Assembly: GCA_003519965.1 (NCBI GenBank)
Contig: DOVS01000255.1
Location: forward strand, 1-8,614
Source of the DNA: Betaproteobacteria bacterium
GTDB lineage: Bacteria > Pseudomonadota > Gammaproteobacteria > Burkholderiales > UBA9220
DNA length: 8,614 nt
Direction of reading: 5' to 3'
Part shown: positions 1 through 6,087 of the stretch, in pieces
How positions within the stretch are numbered: position 1 is the first letter of the stretch
Layout: each line of letters opens with the position of its first letter
Made by a program: the position numbers and the translations under genes
Notes under the pieces: generated by a model
The model's database searches: none
Seen by the model: only the letters and a program-made list of their open reading frames with translations
What the model was told of the DNA's origin: nothing

Positions 1-237
1 GCGGTGGCGACTGCTAACGGTTGCCGTTTACTGCGGGGGGAGCCGGCGCTCAGTCTGGATGCGCTGCGCGCCCAAGGTATTTTGGAGTATATTCCTTTTC
101 CGGAAGCATTGAAGGGGAAGTACCAGAGTTTTACCCAAGCGGATATCGGTGCGTTGCGCGCGGCTGGCTATCAAGAACCGTTCTTGACGGTAGAGCAGGG
201 TGTGGCGCGCTATGTCGCGCATCTCGGTAAGGCCTAA
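1..237 (+). CDS. hldD: ADP-L-glycero-D-manno-heptose 6-epimerase, C-terminal end (partial)
   Basis: This is the 3' end of a gene that begins before the window; the frame is open from base 1 and ends at TAA 235-237. HldD (RfaD) is a cytosolic NADP-dependent short-chain epimerase that makes ADP-L-glycero-beta-D-manno-heptose for the LPS inner core. The visible 78 residues contain the family's C-terminal signature, including IEYIPFP-like ([20 protein letters not shown]), followed by LRAAGY and a [12 protein letters not shown] ending. These match my memory of the last part of E. coli HldD very closely. The Rossmann NADP-binding half and the catalytic Tyr-Lys pair lie outside the window, so the integrity of the whole gene cannot be judged. 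Identification from this tail is confident. Confidence 0.93.
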   Translation, partial: AVATANGCRLLRGEPALSLDALRAQGILEYIPFPEALKGKYQSFTQADIGALRAAGYQEPFLTVEQGVARYVAHLGKA

Positions 238-243
238 TCGATC

Positions 244-259
244 CTGTCCAGAGGGACGG
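244..259 (+). other. Small hairpin just downstream of hldD
   Basis: Bases 244-249 (CTGTCC) can pair with 254-259 (GGACGG) around an AGAG tetraloop, with one G-U pair, starting 7 bases after the hldD stop. No U-run follows, so it is not a classical intrinsic terminator. It may protect the 3' end of the hldD transcript or mean nothing. Confidence 0.25.
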
Positions 260-302
260 TGCCCTATTTCGGATGATGCGGTATTATTTTCATGCCGCTG
301 CG

Positions 303-311
303 TGCTGTAAT
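303..311 (+). promoter_or_regulatory. Possible extended -10 promoter for the ComEA-like gene
   Basis: TGCTGTAAT fits the extended -10 pattern TGnTATAAT, with five of six matches in the hexamer (306-311). There is no convincing -35 hexamer 16-18 bases upstream, which extended -10 promoters can tolerate. It would start transcription near base 318 and leave a leader of about 37 bases before the ATG at 355. This is a pattern match only. Confidence 0.3.
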
Positions 312-354
312 AGCGCGGGGTCTAACGATTCAATTCATCAGGGAGAGGTCTGCC

Positions 355-654
355 ATGAAAAAAATCCTATGGGCGCTTATCGTTTGCTTTGCTTTCGCCG
401 GAACGGTTTTTGCCGCGCCGGTCGATCTTAACACGGCGACCCAGCGGGAGCTGGAAACGCTGAAGGGAGTTGGCCCCGCAAAGGCCCATGCGATTATCGA
501 TTATCGCGCTAAGCATGGTGTGTTCAAGCAGGTCAGCGATTTAGAAGCAGTGCGCGGCTTTGGCAAAAAGTCGGTCGTTAAGCTTCACGCTCAAGTGACC
601 GTGGGCGGCGCCGGCGGTAAAATAAACGGCCATCCGGTGCACGCTAAAAAATAG
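355..654 (+). CDS. Secreted ComEA-like helix-hairpin-helix DNA-binding protein
   Basis: A 99-residue protein. I chose ATG 355 because GGGAGAGG at 341-348 is a good ribosome binding site and because this start gives an ideal signal peptide: a KK start, a hydrophobic stretch at residues 4-19, and a likely cut near VFA-A (residue 20). An in-frame ATG at 292 would bury the signal. The mature part opens with VDLNTA and carries tandem helix-hairpin-helix units: LKGVGPAKAHAI (about 36-47) and AVRGFGKKSVV (about 67-77), the arrangement of ComEA. Such proteins bind double-stranded DNA without sequence preference in the periplasm and help pull in DNA during natural transformation. The Gram-negative short form has no membrane anchor, as here. 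The tail is Gly-, His- and Lys-rich. Competence itself cannot be inferred, because no comEC or pilus gene is in view. Confidence 0.88.
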   Translation: MKKILWALIVCFAFAGTVFAAPVDLNTATQRELETLKGVGPAKAHAIIDYRAKHGVFKQVSDLEAVRGFGKKSVVKLHAQVTVGGAGGKINGHPVHAKK

Positions 655-669
655 CGGCATTGCCGATTT

Positions 670-699
670 CGCCCCGCGGCTGGCGGTATTTGCGGGGCG
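670..699 (+). other. GC-rich perfect inverted repeat after the ComEA-like gene
   Basis: CGCCCCGC (670-677) and GCGGGGCG (692-699) are perfect 8-bp arms around a 14-base loop, 15 bases after the stop codon at 652-654. No U-run follows, only GGCTTTGT further on. It could be a Rho-assisted or attenuating terminator between the ComEA-like gene and the GGDEF gene, or an mRNA 3'-end stabiliser. Confidence 0.4.
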
Positions 700-736
700 G
701 CTGGGGCGTGCCGGCTTTGTGTAATGAAAGGGGGTA

Positions 737-1642
737 TTGTTTCGTGACTATATCCTGGCGCCGGTGAGTTTTTCGGATTTTATCCCTTCTTGGTTATGGG
801 ACAGTTGTTCCTTGTGCGTCGCGCTATCCCGGCGCGATGGCTGCGTGATCCAATCGAACCGGGGATTCTGCGATCTTGGGCTGACGGCCGGCATGGAATC
901 CGTCAGATTCGTCTCGCCGGACTTTTCCCGGTTTGTGGAGGTCCAGCCGCGCCAAGGGGACGGCGTTATTTATCAGGGAGCGATTGAGTTCGAGGGGGCG
1001 AAAGGTCATGGGACTGTCTCCGGCAAAGTGTATCGCCAGGGCGATGTTTTTCTGGTCGTGGCTGAATGGGCCCAGGAGCGGCTTTCCCTCTTGCAAGGCG
1101 AGATCGACCGGCTGGCGCGGCGGCTTGACGAAACGACCCGCAAGGACGCGTTGACCGGTCTAGCCAATCGTAAGTATCTTGACGATCGCACCGACGAAGA
1201 AATTCTCCGCTGGCATCGTTATCACCATCCCCTCTCCATCGTATTGATCGACCTAGACGATTTTGGCGTTATTAATGACGACTACGGACGGCAGGTGGCG
1301 GATGAAGTGCTGCAACACATCGCTACCTTGTTAGGGCAGTCGATTCGTTCCTTGGATCTCGCCGCGCGTTATGGCGGGGGAGAGTTCGCGCTATTGTTGC
1401 CGGAAACCAACACCATGGGCGGGTTAATCGTCGGGGAGCGCCTGCGGCTGGAGCTAGAGTCGCAAATCATCTTGCCCTTGGTGCAGCCGGTTACCGCCAG
1501 TTTTGGCATTGCCGCCCTGTTTGCCGGCGAGCGCCGGGATAGCTTATTCCGGCGTGCGGCTCAGGCGGTGCGTCAATCTAAACGGAAGGGAAAAAACTGC
1601 GTTACCATGACCACTGGCGGTCAAGACGCGTCCATCGATTGA
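737..1642 (+). CDS. PAS-like / degenerate GGDEF-domain protein
   Basis: A 301-residue protein without an obvious membrane segment. Residues about 15-115 look like a small PAS-type sensor (LSRRDGCVIQSNRGFCDL near the start, then a strand ending VFLVVAE). A short coiled coil (about 115-135) leads into a GGDEF domain that begins DALTGLANR (137-145). GGDEF enzymes join two GTP into cyclic di-GMP. Retained are metal-site D172 (IDLDDF), N180 and D189. The signature at 213-217 is GGGEF instead of GG(D/E)EF, so the acidic residue needed for metal binding is lost. The usual FKxxND lysine is Gly177, GH is GR, and GD is AD. The RxxD inhibitory site (R204-D207) is intact. This suggests a c-di-GMP-binding or purely regulatory protein. 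The start is TTG 737: an in-frame TGA lies at 725-727 and AAGGGGG sits just upstream with tight spacing. cysM follows 19 bp later, probably co-transcribed. Confidence 0.85.
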   Translation: MFRDYILAPVSFSDFIPSWLWDSCSLCVALSRRDGCVIQSNRGFCDLGLTAGMESVRFVSPDFSRFVEVQPRQGDGVIYQGAIEFEGAKGHGTVSGKVYRQGDVFLVVAEWAQERLSLLQGEIDRLARRLDETTRKDALTGLANRKYLDDRTDEEILRWHRYHHPLSIVLIDLDDFGVINDDYGRQVADEVLQHIATLLGQSIRSLDLAARYGGGEFALLLPETNTMGGLIVGERLRLELESQIILPLVQPVTASFGIAALFAGERRDSLFRRAAQAVRQSKRKGKNCVTMTTGGQDASID

Positions 1643-1661
1643 GCGGGTAAGGGAAAAACGG

Positions 1662-2549
1662 ATGTATAAAACGATTGAACAATTTGTCGGCAATACCCCC
1701 CTGGCCAAATTAAAGCGTATGCCGGGAGCAACGCGCAATACCGTGCTGGTGAAGCTGGAAGGCAATAATCCCGCCGGTTCGGTCAAGGATCGCCCGGCGC
1801 TGTCCATGATTATGCGGGCGGAAGCGCGTGGGGAAATTCAACCGGGGGATACCTTGATCGAGGCCACGAGCGGCAATACCGGCATCGCCTTGGCGATGGC
1901 GGCGGCAATGCGCGACTATAAAATCATACTGGTGATGCCGGAACATATGAGCGTGGAGCGTCGCCAAGTGATGCGTGCATTTGGTGCGGAAATCGTGCTG
2001 ACGCCTCGGGAGGGAAGCATGGAGGCGGCGATCGAAACCGCCAACCGCCTACGGGATGAAGGGAAGGGAATTATTCTCGATCAGTTTTCCAACGCCGATA
2101 ATCCACTGGCCCACTATGAAAGCACCGGACCGGAAATTTGGCGCGACACCCAGGGAAAAATCACCCACTTTGTCAGCAGTATGGGCACGACAGGTACGAT
2201 TATGGGCTGCTCGCGCTATCTCAAGGAGAAAAATTCCGCGATTCAGATTATTGGGGTGCAGCCGGCGCCGGGTGCGCAAATTCCTGGCATCCGTAAATGG
2301 CCTGAACACCATCTGCCGGCAATTTGCGATTTCAAGCGAGTAGACCAAATTATCGAGGTGACCCAGGCCGAAGCCGAGGAAACCACGCGCCGCCTGGCGA
2401 GAGAAGAGGGCGTCTTCGCCGGTATATCCTCTGGCGGCGCGCTGGCGGCGGCGCTGCGGATTTCCGCCCAGGTGGAAAACGCGGTCATCGTTTCTATCGT
2501 TTGCGATCGCGGCGACCGTTATTTATCCACCGGGGTGTTTCCCGCCTAA
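1662..2549 (+). CDS. cysM: Cysteine synthase B (O-acetylserine sulfhydrylase)
   Basis: A 295-residue cytosolic PLP enzyme that makes L-cysteine from O-acetylserine and sulfide; CysM-type isozymes can also use thiosulfate to give S-sulfocysteine. The start ATG 1662 follows AAGGGA at 1649-1654. Visible motifs are NNPAGSVKDRPA with PLP Schiff-base Lys42, the substrate-binding loop TSGNTG (69-74), the phosphate-binding loop GTTGT (175-179), and SSGG (256-259) beside the pyridine nitrogen. The C-terminus DRGDRYLSTGVFPA is typical of CysM rather than CysK, and the length is normal for CysM. All key residues are present. It follows the GGDEF gene closely. A possible weak terminator lies after it, so it may end the upstream transcription unit. 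I saw no CysB-type operator, but such sites are too loose to exclude by eye. Confidence 0.95.
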   Translation: MYKTIEQFVGNTPLAKLKRMPGATRNTVLVKLEGNNPAGSVKDRPALSMIMRAEARGEIQPGDTLIEATSGNTGIALAMAAAMRDYKIILVMPEHMSVERRQVMRAFGAEIVLTPREGSMEAAIETANRLRDEGKGIILDQFSNADNPLAHYESTGPEIWRDTQGKITHFVSSMGTTGTIMGCSRYLKEKNSAIQIIGVQPAPGAQIPGIRKWPEHHLPAICDFKRVDQIIEVTQAEAEETTRRLAREEGVFAGISSGGALAAALRISAQVENAVIVSIVCDRGDRYLSTGVFPA

Positions 2550-2561
2550 GACGCACCGCAT

Positions 2562-2579
2562 GCCCACGGGCTATTTTTT
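2562..2579 (+). terminator. Possible weak intrinsic terminator after cysM
   Basis: GCC (2562-2564) pairs with GGC (2569-2571) around CACG, or GCCC with GGGC with a strained two-base loop. A near-continuous T tract TATTTTTT (2572-2579) follows immediately. The placement, 13 bases after the cysM stop, and the U-run fit an intrinsic terminator, but the stem is very short, so read-through into the YdbH-like gene is likely. Confidence 0.35.
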
Positions 2580-2607
2580 CTTCTCCCGCCGTTGCGCCGA
2601 GGGGATA

Positions 2608-4644
2608 ATGGAGCGGTCATTCGTTGCGCGTTTATCGGTCGTGCGTTACTTTCCCTTCCTCATCCTTCTTCAGCGGCGCGCTATCATCGGATTATGGCTG
2701 GCTTTGCTAGCGGTCGCGCCGTCGCTGGCCGCGATGGGATTGACATTCCACGTCGACGACATGACCAGTCCGGCGTTTCAAGCGCGGGAGATTACCGTCT
2801 CGCTGCAGGGCGCGGCGCTGGAGGTTCGCGTCGGCCGACTCCGTATTCACGGTCATCGCTGGCGTCAGGTGCGTTTATCTTGTCCCCGCGTTCAAATCGG
2901 AAAAGAAGAAATCGCCTGTCCCCATGGGGTATTGACGGGGATTGGCCGATGGCCGCTCAGTTTTTATTATTGGCCAAGGCAACGGCGTTTCGTATTGCGT
3001 CTTGCGCCGCTGCCGAGAGAATCGTGGCGATTGGCCGCTCATTGGAAACGCCATGGGTGGGCGGGGCGGCTGACCGTCGTTCATGGCCGCCTGCGTCGAT
3101 GGGCGCGATGGCTGCCGACGCGCTTGCCCAAGATGACGGCGGGAACGGTGGATGGCGTTTTTACGGTGAGCGGCGGCAGCGGCTTAACCGCGTTGCACGG
3201 CACGGCCCGGTTTAACGGCGTGGCGTTCAGCGACGCCAGCGGCTTACATGCTGGCGACAAGTTGGGCGGCAAACTAAGGTTTGCCGCCCAACGGCGCGGA
3301 AAGGCTTGGCGCTGGACGGCGAATGCCGACTGGCGGAAGGTAGAGGTGTTTTGGCAGCCGCTCTATTTTGCCCATGGCGGCCAACAGGTGCAGGCAAGCG
3401 GCCGCCTTGCGAACGGTCTTCTCCAAATCGACGACGGGACTATTCGCCTGGCGGACGTCGGCGCCGTAGCGATCGGCGGCGTGTGGCCGCTGGGCGGAAA
3501 GCGGCCGCGGGTCTTTTCCGTGCGGGCGCATAACGTGGATTTGGCGGGCGCATACAAAATATTACTGCAACCCTTCCTCGCCAATGGCGTTCTCGGGGCG
3601 CTGCGCGTCAGCGGCCGTGCGGACGCGGTGTGGCGCTACGCCAATGGCGCCACGCAGGAATTCGATCTTGACGTGCGTCATGGCGCGATAGCGGATCGGC
3701 GGCAACGTTTCGCCGTCCACGGTATCGATGCGGATGCGCCGTGGTCGCGCACGATGCAGCGCCAAGGACGTTTGCGGCTGGCTGGCGGGCAGCTATTGCA
3801 CTTGGCGGTCGGTCCGGTTAGCGCGCCGTTCGCCATGCAGGGCTGGAATTTCAGCGCATCCCGGGTGGAAGCGCCGTTGCTGGATGGCAAGCTCGTTATT
3901 GATGGTTTCCAGGCGAATAAACGCGCGGACGGCTGGTCGTGGCGTTTCCATGGTGAATTGACCCCGATTTCCATGAAGCGTCTTTCCCACGCCTTGTCGT
4001 TAGCGCCGATGCACGGCGCCTTGGCGGGCGTGATTCCCGACGTGCGCTATCAAGATCGACGGTTGACGGTGGACGGCGCTTTACTGTTCAACGTATTCGA
4101 TGGTACGGCGGTAGTGAAACGGCTGACGTTGCTGGATCCTCTAGGACTTGCGCCACGGCTAACGGCGGATGTTGATATGCGGAACCTCGATTTGAATTTG
4201 CTGACGCGAACCTTTGCCTTCGGCCACATCACTGGCCGGATCGATGCGCAGGTGAGCCATTTGGTGCTATCCGATTGGCGGCCGGTGCAATTCGATGCGG
4301 TCGTACGCAGCAGCGCGGGCGATTACCCGAAACGGATCAGCCAAAAAGCGGTGGAAAATATTTCCGCCCTCGGCGGCGCTGGCGCGGCGGCGGCAATCCA
4401 GCGCAGCTTTCTCAGATTTTTCGATACCTTCGGCTACGATAAAATCGGTCTCTCGTGCGTGTTGCGCCAAGGCGTGTGCCGCATGGGGGGAGTGGCGAAT
4501 ACCCCGCACGGCTACATTATCGTCAAGGGGGGCGGCATTCCGGCGATCACCGTTATCGGGTACAATCGCGCAGTGGGTTGGGATGAGTTACTGAACCGGC
4601 TGAGACGAATTACCCAAGGGAACCTTCAGCCAGTGGTGCGATAG
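2608..4644 (+). CDS. ydbH: YdbH-like AsmA-type intermembrane (phospholipid transport) protein
   Basis: A protein of about 678 residues, with one hydrophobic segment near the N-terminus (about 25-42) after a basic patch and then a long periplasmic stretch rich in short beta strands. This is the design of AsmA-like proteins (TamB, YhdP, YdbH), which form hydrophobic grooves thought to carry phospholipid from inner to outer membrane. The most family-like region is C-terminal: NLDLNLLTRTFAFGHITG, then GDYPKRISQKAVENISALGG, FLRFFDTFGYDKIGLSC, and a GYIIVKGGGIPAITVIGYNR ending. It is shorter than E. coli YdbH (about 880 residues, from memory). I chose ATG 2608 because GAGGGG lies at 2599-2604; an in-frame ATG at 2560 abuts the possible terminator and lacks a binding site. 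The next two genes encode a lipoprotein and YdbL, matching the E. coli order ydbH-ynbE-ydbL, which supports the call more than local similarity does. Confidence 0.8.
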   Translation: MERSFVARLSVVRYFPFLILLQRRAIIGLWLALLAVAPSLAAMGLTFHVDDMTSPAFQAREITVSLQGAALEVRVGRLRIHGHRWRQVRLSCPRVQIGKEEIACPHGVLTGIGRWPLSFYYWPRQRRFVLRLAPLPRESWRLAAHWKRHGWAGRLTVVHGRLRRWARWLPTRLPKMTAGTVDGVFTVSGGSGLTALHGTARFNGVAFSDASGLHAGDKLGGKLRFAAQRRGKAWRWTANADWRKVEVFWQPLYFAHGGQQVQASGRLANGLLQIDDGTIRLADVGAVAIGGVWPLGGKRPRVFSVRAHNVDLAGAYKILLQPFLANGVLGALRVSGRADAVWRYANGATQEFDLDVRHGAIADRRQRFAVHGIDADAPWSRTMQRQGRLRLAGGQLLHLAVGPVSAPFAMQGWNFSASRVEAPLLDGKLVIDGFQANKRADGWSWRFHGELTPISMKRLSHALSLAPMHGALAGVIPDVRYQDRRLTVDGALLFNVFDGTAVVKRLTLLDPLGLAPRLTADVDMRNLDLNLLTRTFAFGHITGRIDAQVSHLVLSDWRPVQFDAVVRSSAGDYPKRISQKAVENISALGGAGAAAAIQRSFLRFFDTFGYDKIGLSCVLRQGVCRMGGVANTPHGYIIVKGGGIPAITVIGYNRAVGWDELLNRLRRITQGNLQPVVR

Positions 4645-4667
4645 CGTTCGGCTAATGGAGGGTCATG

Positions 4668-4883
4668 ATGAGAAACGGGAGGTTGCCGCGACTGGCTGCG
4701 CTTGCTTTATGCGGTCTGTTGGCGTCATGCGTCACGATCAATATTTATTTCCCGGCGGCGGCGGCGCAGAAAGCCGCGGATAAAATTATCGATAAAGTTT
4801 GGCGATTAAAGACTCCTCCGCATCCGCCAAAATCGAAAGCCGGCGCATCCGCGCCGCAACCGCAAAAAGGAGACGCCCGATGA
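4668..4883 (+). CDS. Small outer-membrane lipoprotein, YnbE-like by position
   Basis: A 71-residue protein starting at ATG 4668. GGAGGG (4657-4662) sits at good distance; ATG 4665 directly before it is the alternative and adds one Met. A signal peptide ends in the lipobox LLASC with Cys21 as the lipidated residue. The +2 residue is Val, not Asp, so Lol sorting to the outer membrane is expected. After the Cys comes VTINIYFPAAAAQKAADKII, then a Pro/Lys-rich tail. In E. coli the gene between ydbH and ydbL encodes YnbE, an outer-membrane lipoprotein reported to bind the C-terminal end of YdbH and complete an intermembrane bridge. The TINI segment resembles the TIN(M/L) strand of YnbE, but overall similarity is weak, so the assignment rests mostly on position. 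The stop overlaps the ydbL start (ATGA), implying coupled translation. Confidence 0.8.
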   Translation: MRNGRLPRLAALALCGLLASCVTINIYFPAAAAQKAADKIIDKVWRLKTPPHPPKSKAGASAPQPQKGDAR

Positions 4884-5302
4884 CCCGTTGGCTGATTCAT
4901 CCGCTATTGGCGTTGCTGATGTTGACGCTGGCCGCACCGGTATTCGCTGCGGCGAACCTGGAAATCAACACCCCCGCCATCAGCCGTTTACAAGCGTCGA
5001 TGCAATCCCGCTACCAGCGGCTAAGCCGGTATTTTGCCAGCGGCGCCGTGGGACTGACGCACGACGGCTTGGTCGCGCTTCGCGACGCGTCCCAAGCGCC
5101 GCTTTCCCAACGTCAGCAAGTGAACGCGCTGGTCGCGGCGGAAAATCAGGACCGGCGGGCGCTCTACCGTGAAATTGCGCGGGCTAACGGCCATCCCGAG
5201 TGGGAAGCCGAAATCCAGGCGACATTCGCGCAACGGTGGATCAGCAAGGCCCCGCCCGGCTGGTGGTACCAAAGTCTCAGCGGCGCTTGGCGCCGGAAGT
5301 AA
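4880..5302 (+). CDS. ydbL: YdbL family (DUF1318) periplasmic protein
   Basis: A 140-residue secreted protein. ATG 4880 overlaps the previous stop by four bases and has AGGAG at 4868-4872, seven bases away. An in-frame ATG at 4799 would lie inside the lipoprotein gene and hide the signal peptide. The signal peptide is hydrophobic over residues 9-19 and is probably cut at VFA-A (23). The mature protein has the DUF1318 landmarks: NLEINTPAI, SM..RYQ, GAVGLTHDGLVALRDA (55-70), the acidic-basic block ENQDRRALYREIARANG (from 88) and GWWYQ (127-131). In E. coli, YdbL is the third member of the YdbH-YnbE system and is thought to act in the periplasm as a modulator or chaperone of that bridge. Its stop overlaps the next start by one base (TAATG). 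Confidence 0.88.
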   Translation: MTRWLIHPLLALLMLTLAAPVFAAANLEINTPAISRLQASMQSRYQRLSRYFASGAVGLTHDGLVALRDASQAPLSQRQQVNALVAAENQDRRALYREIARANGHPEWEAEIQATFAQRWISKAPPGWWYQSLSGAWRRK

Positions 5303-6072
5303 TGCCGGTTCTGGTCTTCGATATCGAGACCGTTCCCGACACCGATGGATTCGCGCGTCTTTATGGCGTGGGCGACGGCATGTCTCCCGAGCAGCTTGCC
5401 GAAATGGCTTTCCAACAGCGGCGTCAGGCAACCGGCCACGATTTTCTTCCACTGCATCTTCATCGGGTAGTGGCGATTGCTTGCGCGCTACGCGACCGCG
5501 ATAGTTTTCGTGTTTGGTCCTTGGGCGGCGTGGAGGAAGGCGAAGGGGAATTGGTGCGGCGGTTTTTTGAAGGGATCGAAAAATATTCGCCGCAACTCGT
5601 TTCTTGGAATGGCGGCGGCTTCGACTTGCCGGTGCTGCATTACCGCGCCCTGGTGCATGGCGTCCAAGCCCCTCGTTATTGGGAGCAGGGTGAAGGGGAT
5701 CGGGAATTTAAATGGAACAATTATATTAGCCGCTACCATGCGCGCCATTTGGACCTCATGGACGTGCTGGCGCTGTATCAGCCGCGCGCCTATGCGCCAT
5801 TGGATCAAGTGGCCCAGCTGATCGGTTGTCCCGGGAAGCTGGGAATGGACGGTTCGAAAGTATGGCCTGCTTTCCGCCAGGGCGAAATTGCGAAAATTCG
5901 CCATTATTGCGAAACCGACGTGGTGAATACCTACTTGGTCTATCTGCGTTTTCAACAAATGCGCGGCCGGTTCTCCCAGGACGAGTATCAACACGAATGC
6001 GCACTGGTGCGCGAGGTATTGTCCAACATCCCAGAATCGCACTGGCGGGAATTCCTTGACCAATGGACGTAA
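5302..6072 (+). CDS. PolB-type DEDDy 3'-5' exonuclease
   Basis: A 256-residue protein of the family annotated as predicted 3'-5' exonuclease related to the PolB proofreading domain. The expected RNase H-like catalytic motifs are present: ExoI FDIETVPD (D7, E9), ExoII SWNGGGFDLP (N103, D108) and ExoIII YCETD (Y202, D206). The tyrosine four residues before the last aspartate places it in the DEDDy group. These residues bind two metal ions and remove nucleotides from 3' ends. The true substrate of stand-alone members is, to my knowledge, not settled. No polymerase domain is attached, which is normal for this family. ATG 5302 overlaps the ydbL stop by one base with GGAAG just upstream, so it probably depends on translational coupling; a longer reading from 5200 would overlap ydbL extensively and is unlikely. 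Confidence 0.88.
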   Translation: MPVLVFDIETVPDTDGFARLYGVGDGMSPEQLAEMAFQQRRQATGHDFLPLHLHRVVAIACALRDRDSFRVWSLGGVEEGEGELVRRFFEGIEKYSPQLVSWNGGGFDLPVLHYRALVHGVQAPRYWEQGEGDREFKWNNYISRYHARHLDLMDVLALYQPRAYAPLDQVAQLIGCPGKLGMDGSKVWPAFRQGEIAKIRHYCETDVVNTYLVYLRFQQMRGRFSQDEYQHECALVREVLSNIPESHWREFLDQWT

Positions 6073-6087
6073 CGTCCGCGGGTTTCC

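Noticed and set aside
282..287. TATTAT as a -10 element upstream of the ComEA-like gene
   Set aside because: No acceptable -35 lies 16-18 bases upstream (GTGCCC), and the extended -10 at 303-311 is a better candidate.
2592..3215. A 207-codon open frame overlapping the start of the YdbH-like gene
   Set aside because: It is in another frame of a gene supported by context and C-terminal motifs; composition is Arg/Ser-rich without motifs.
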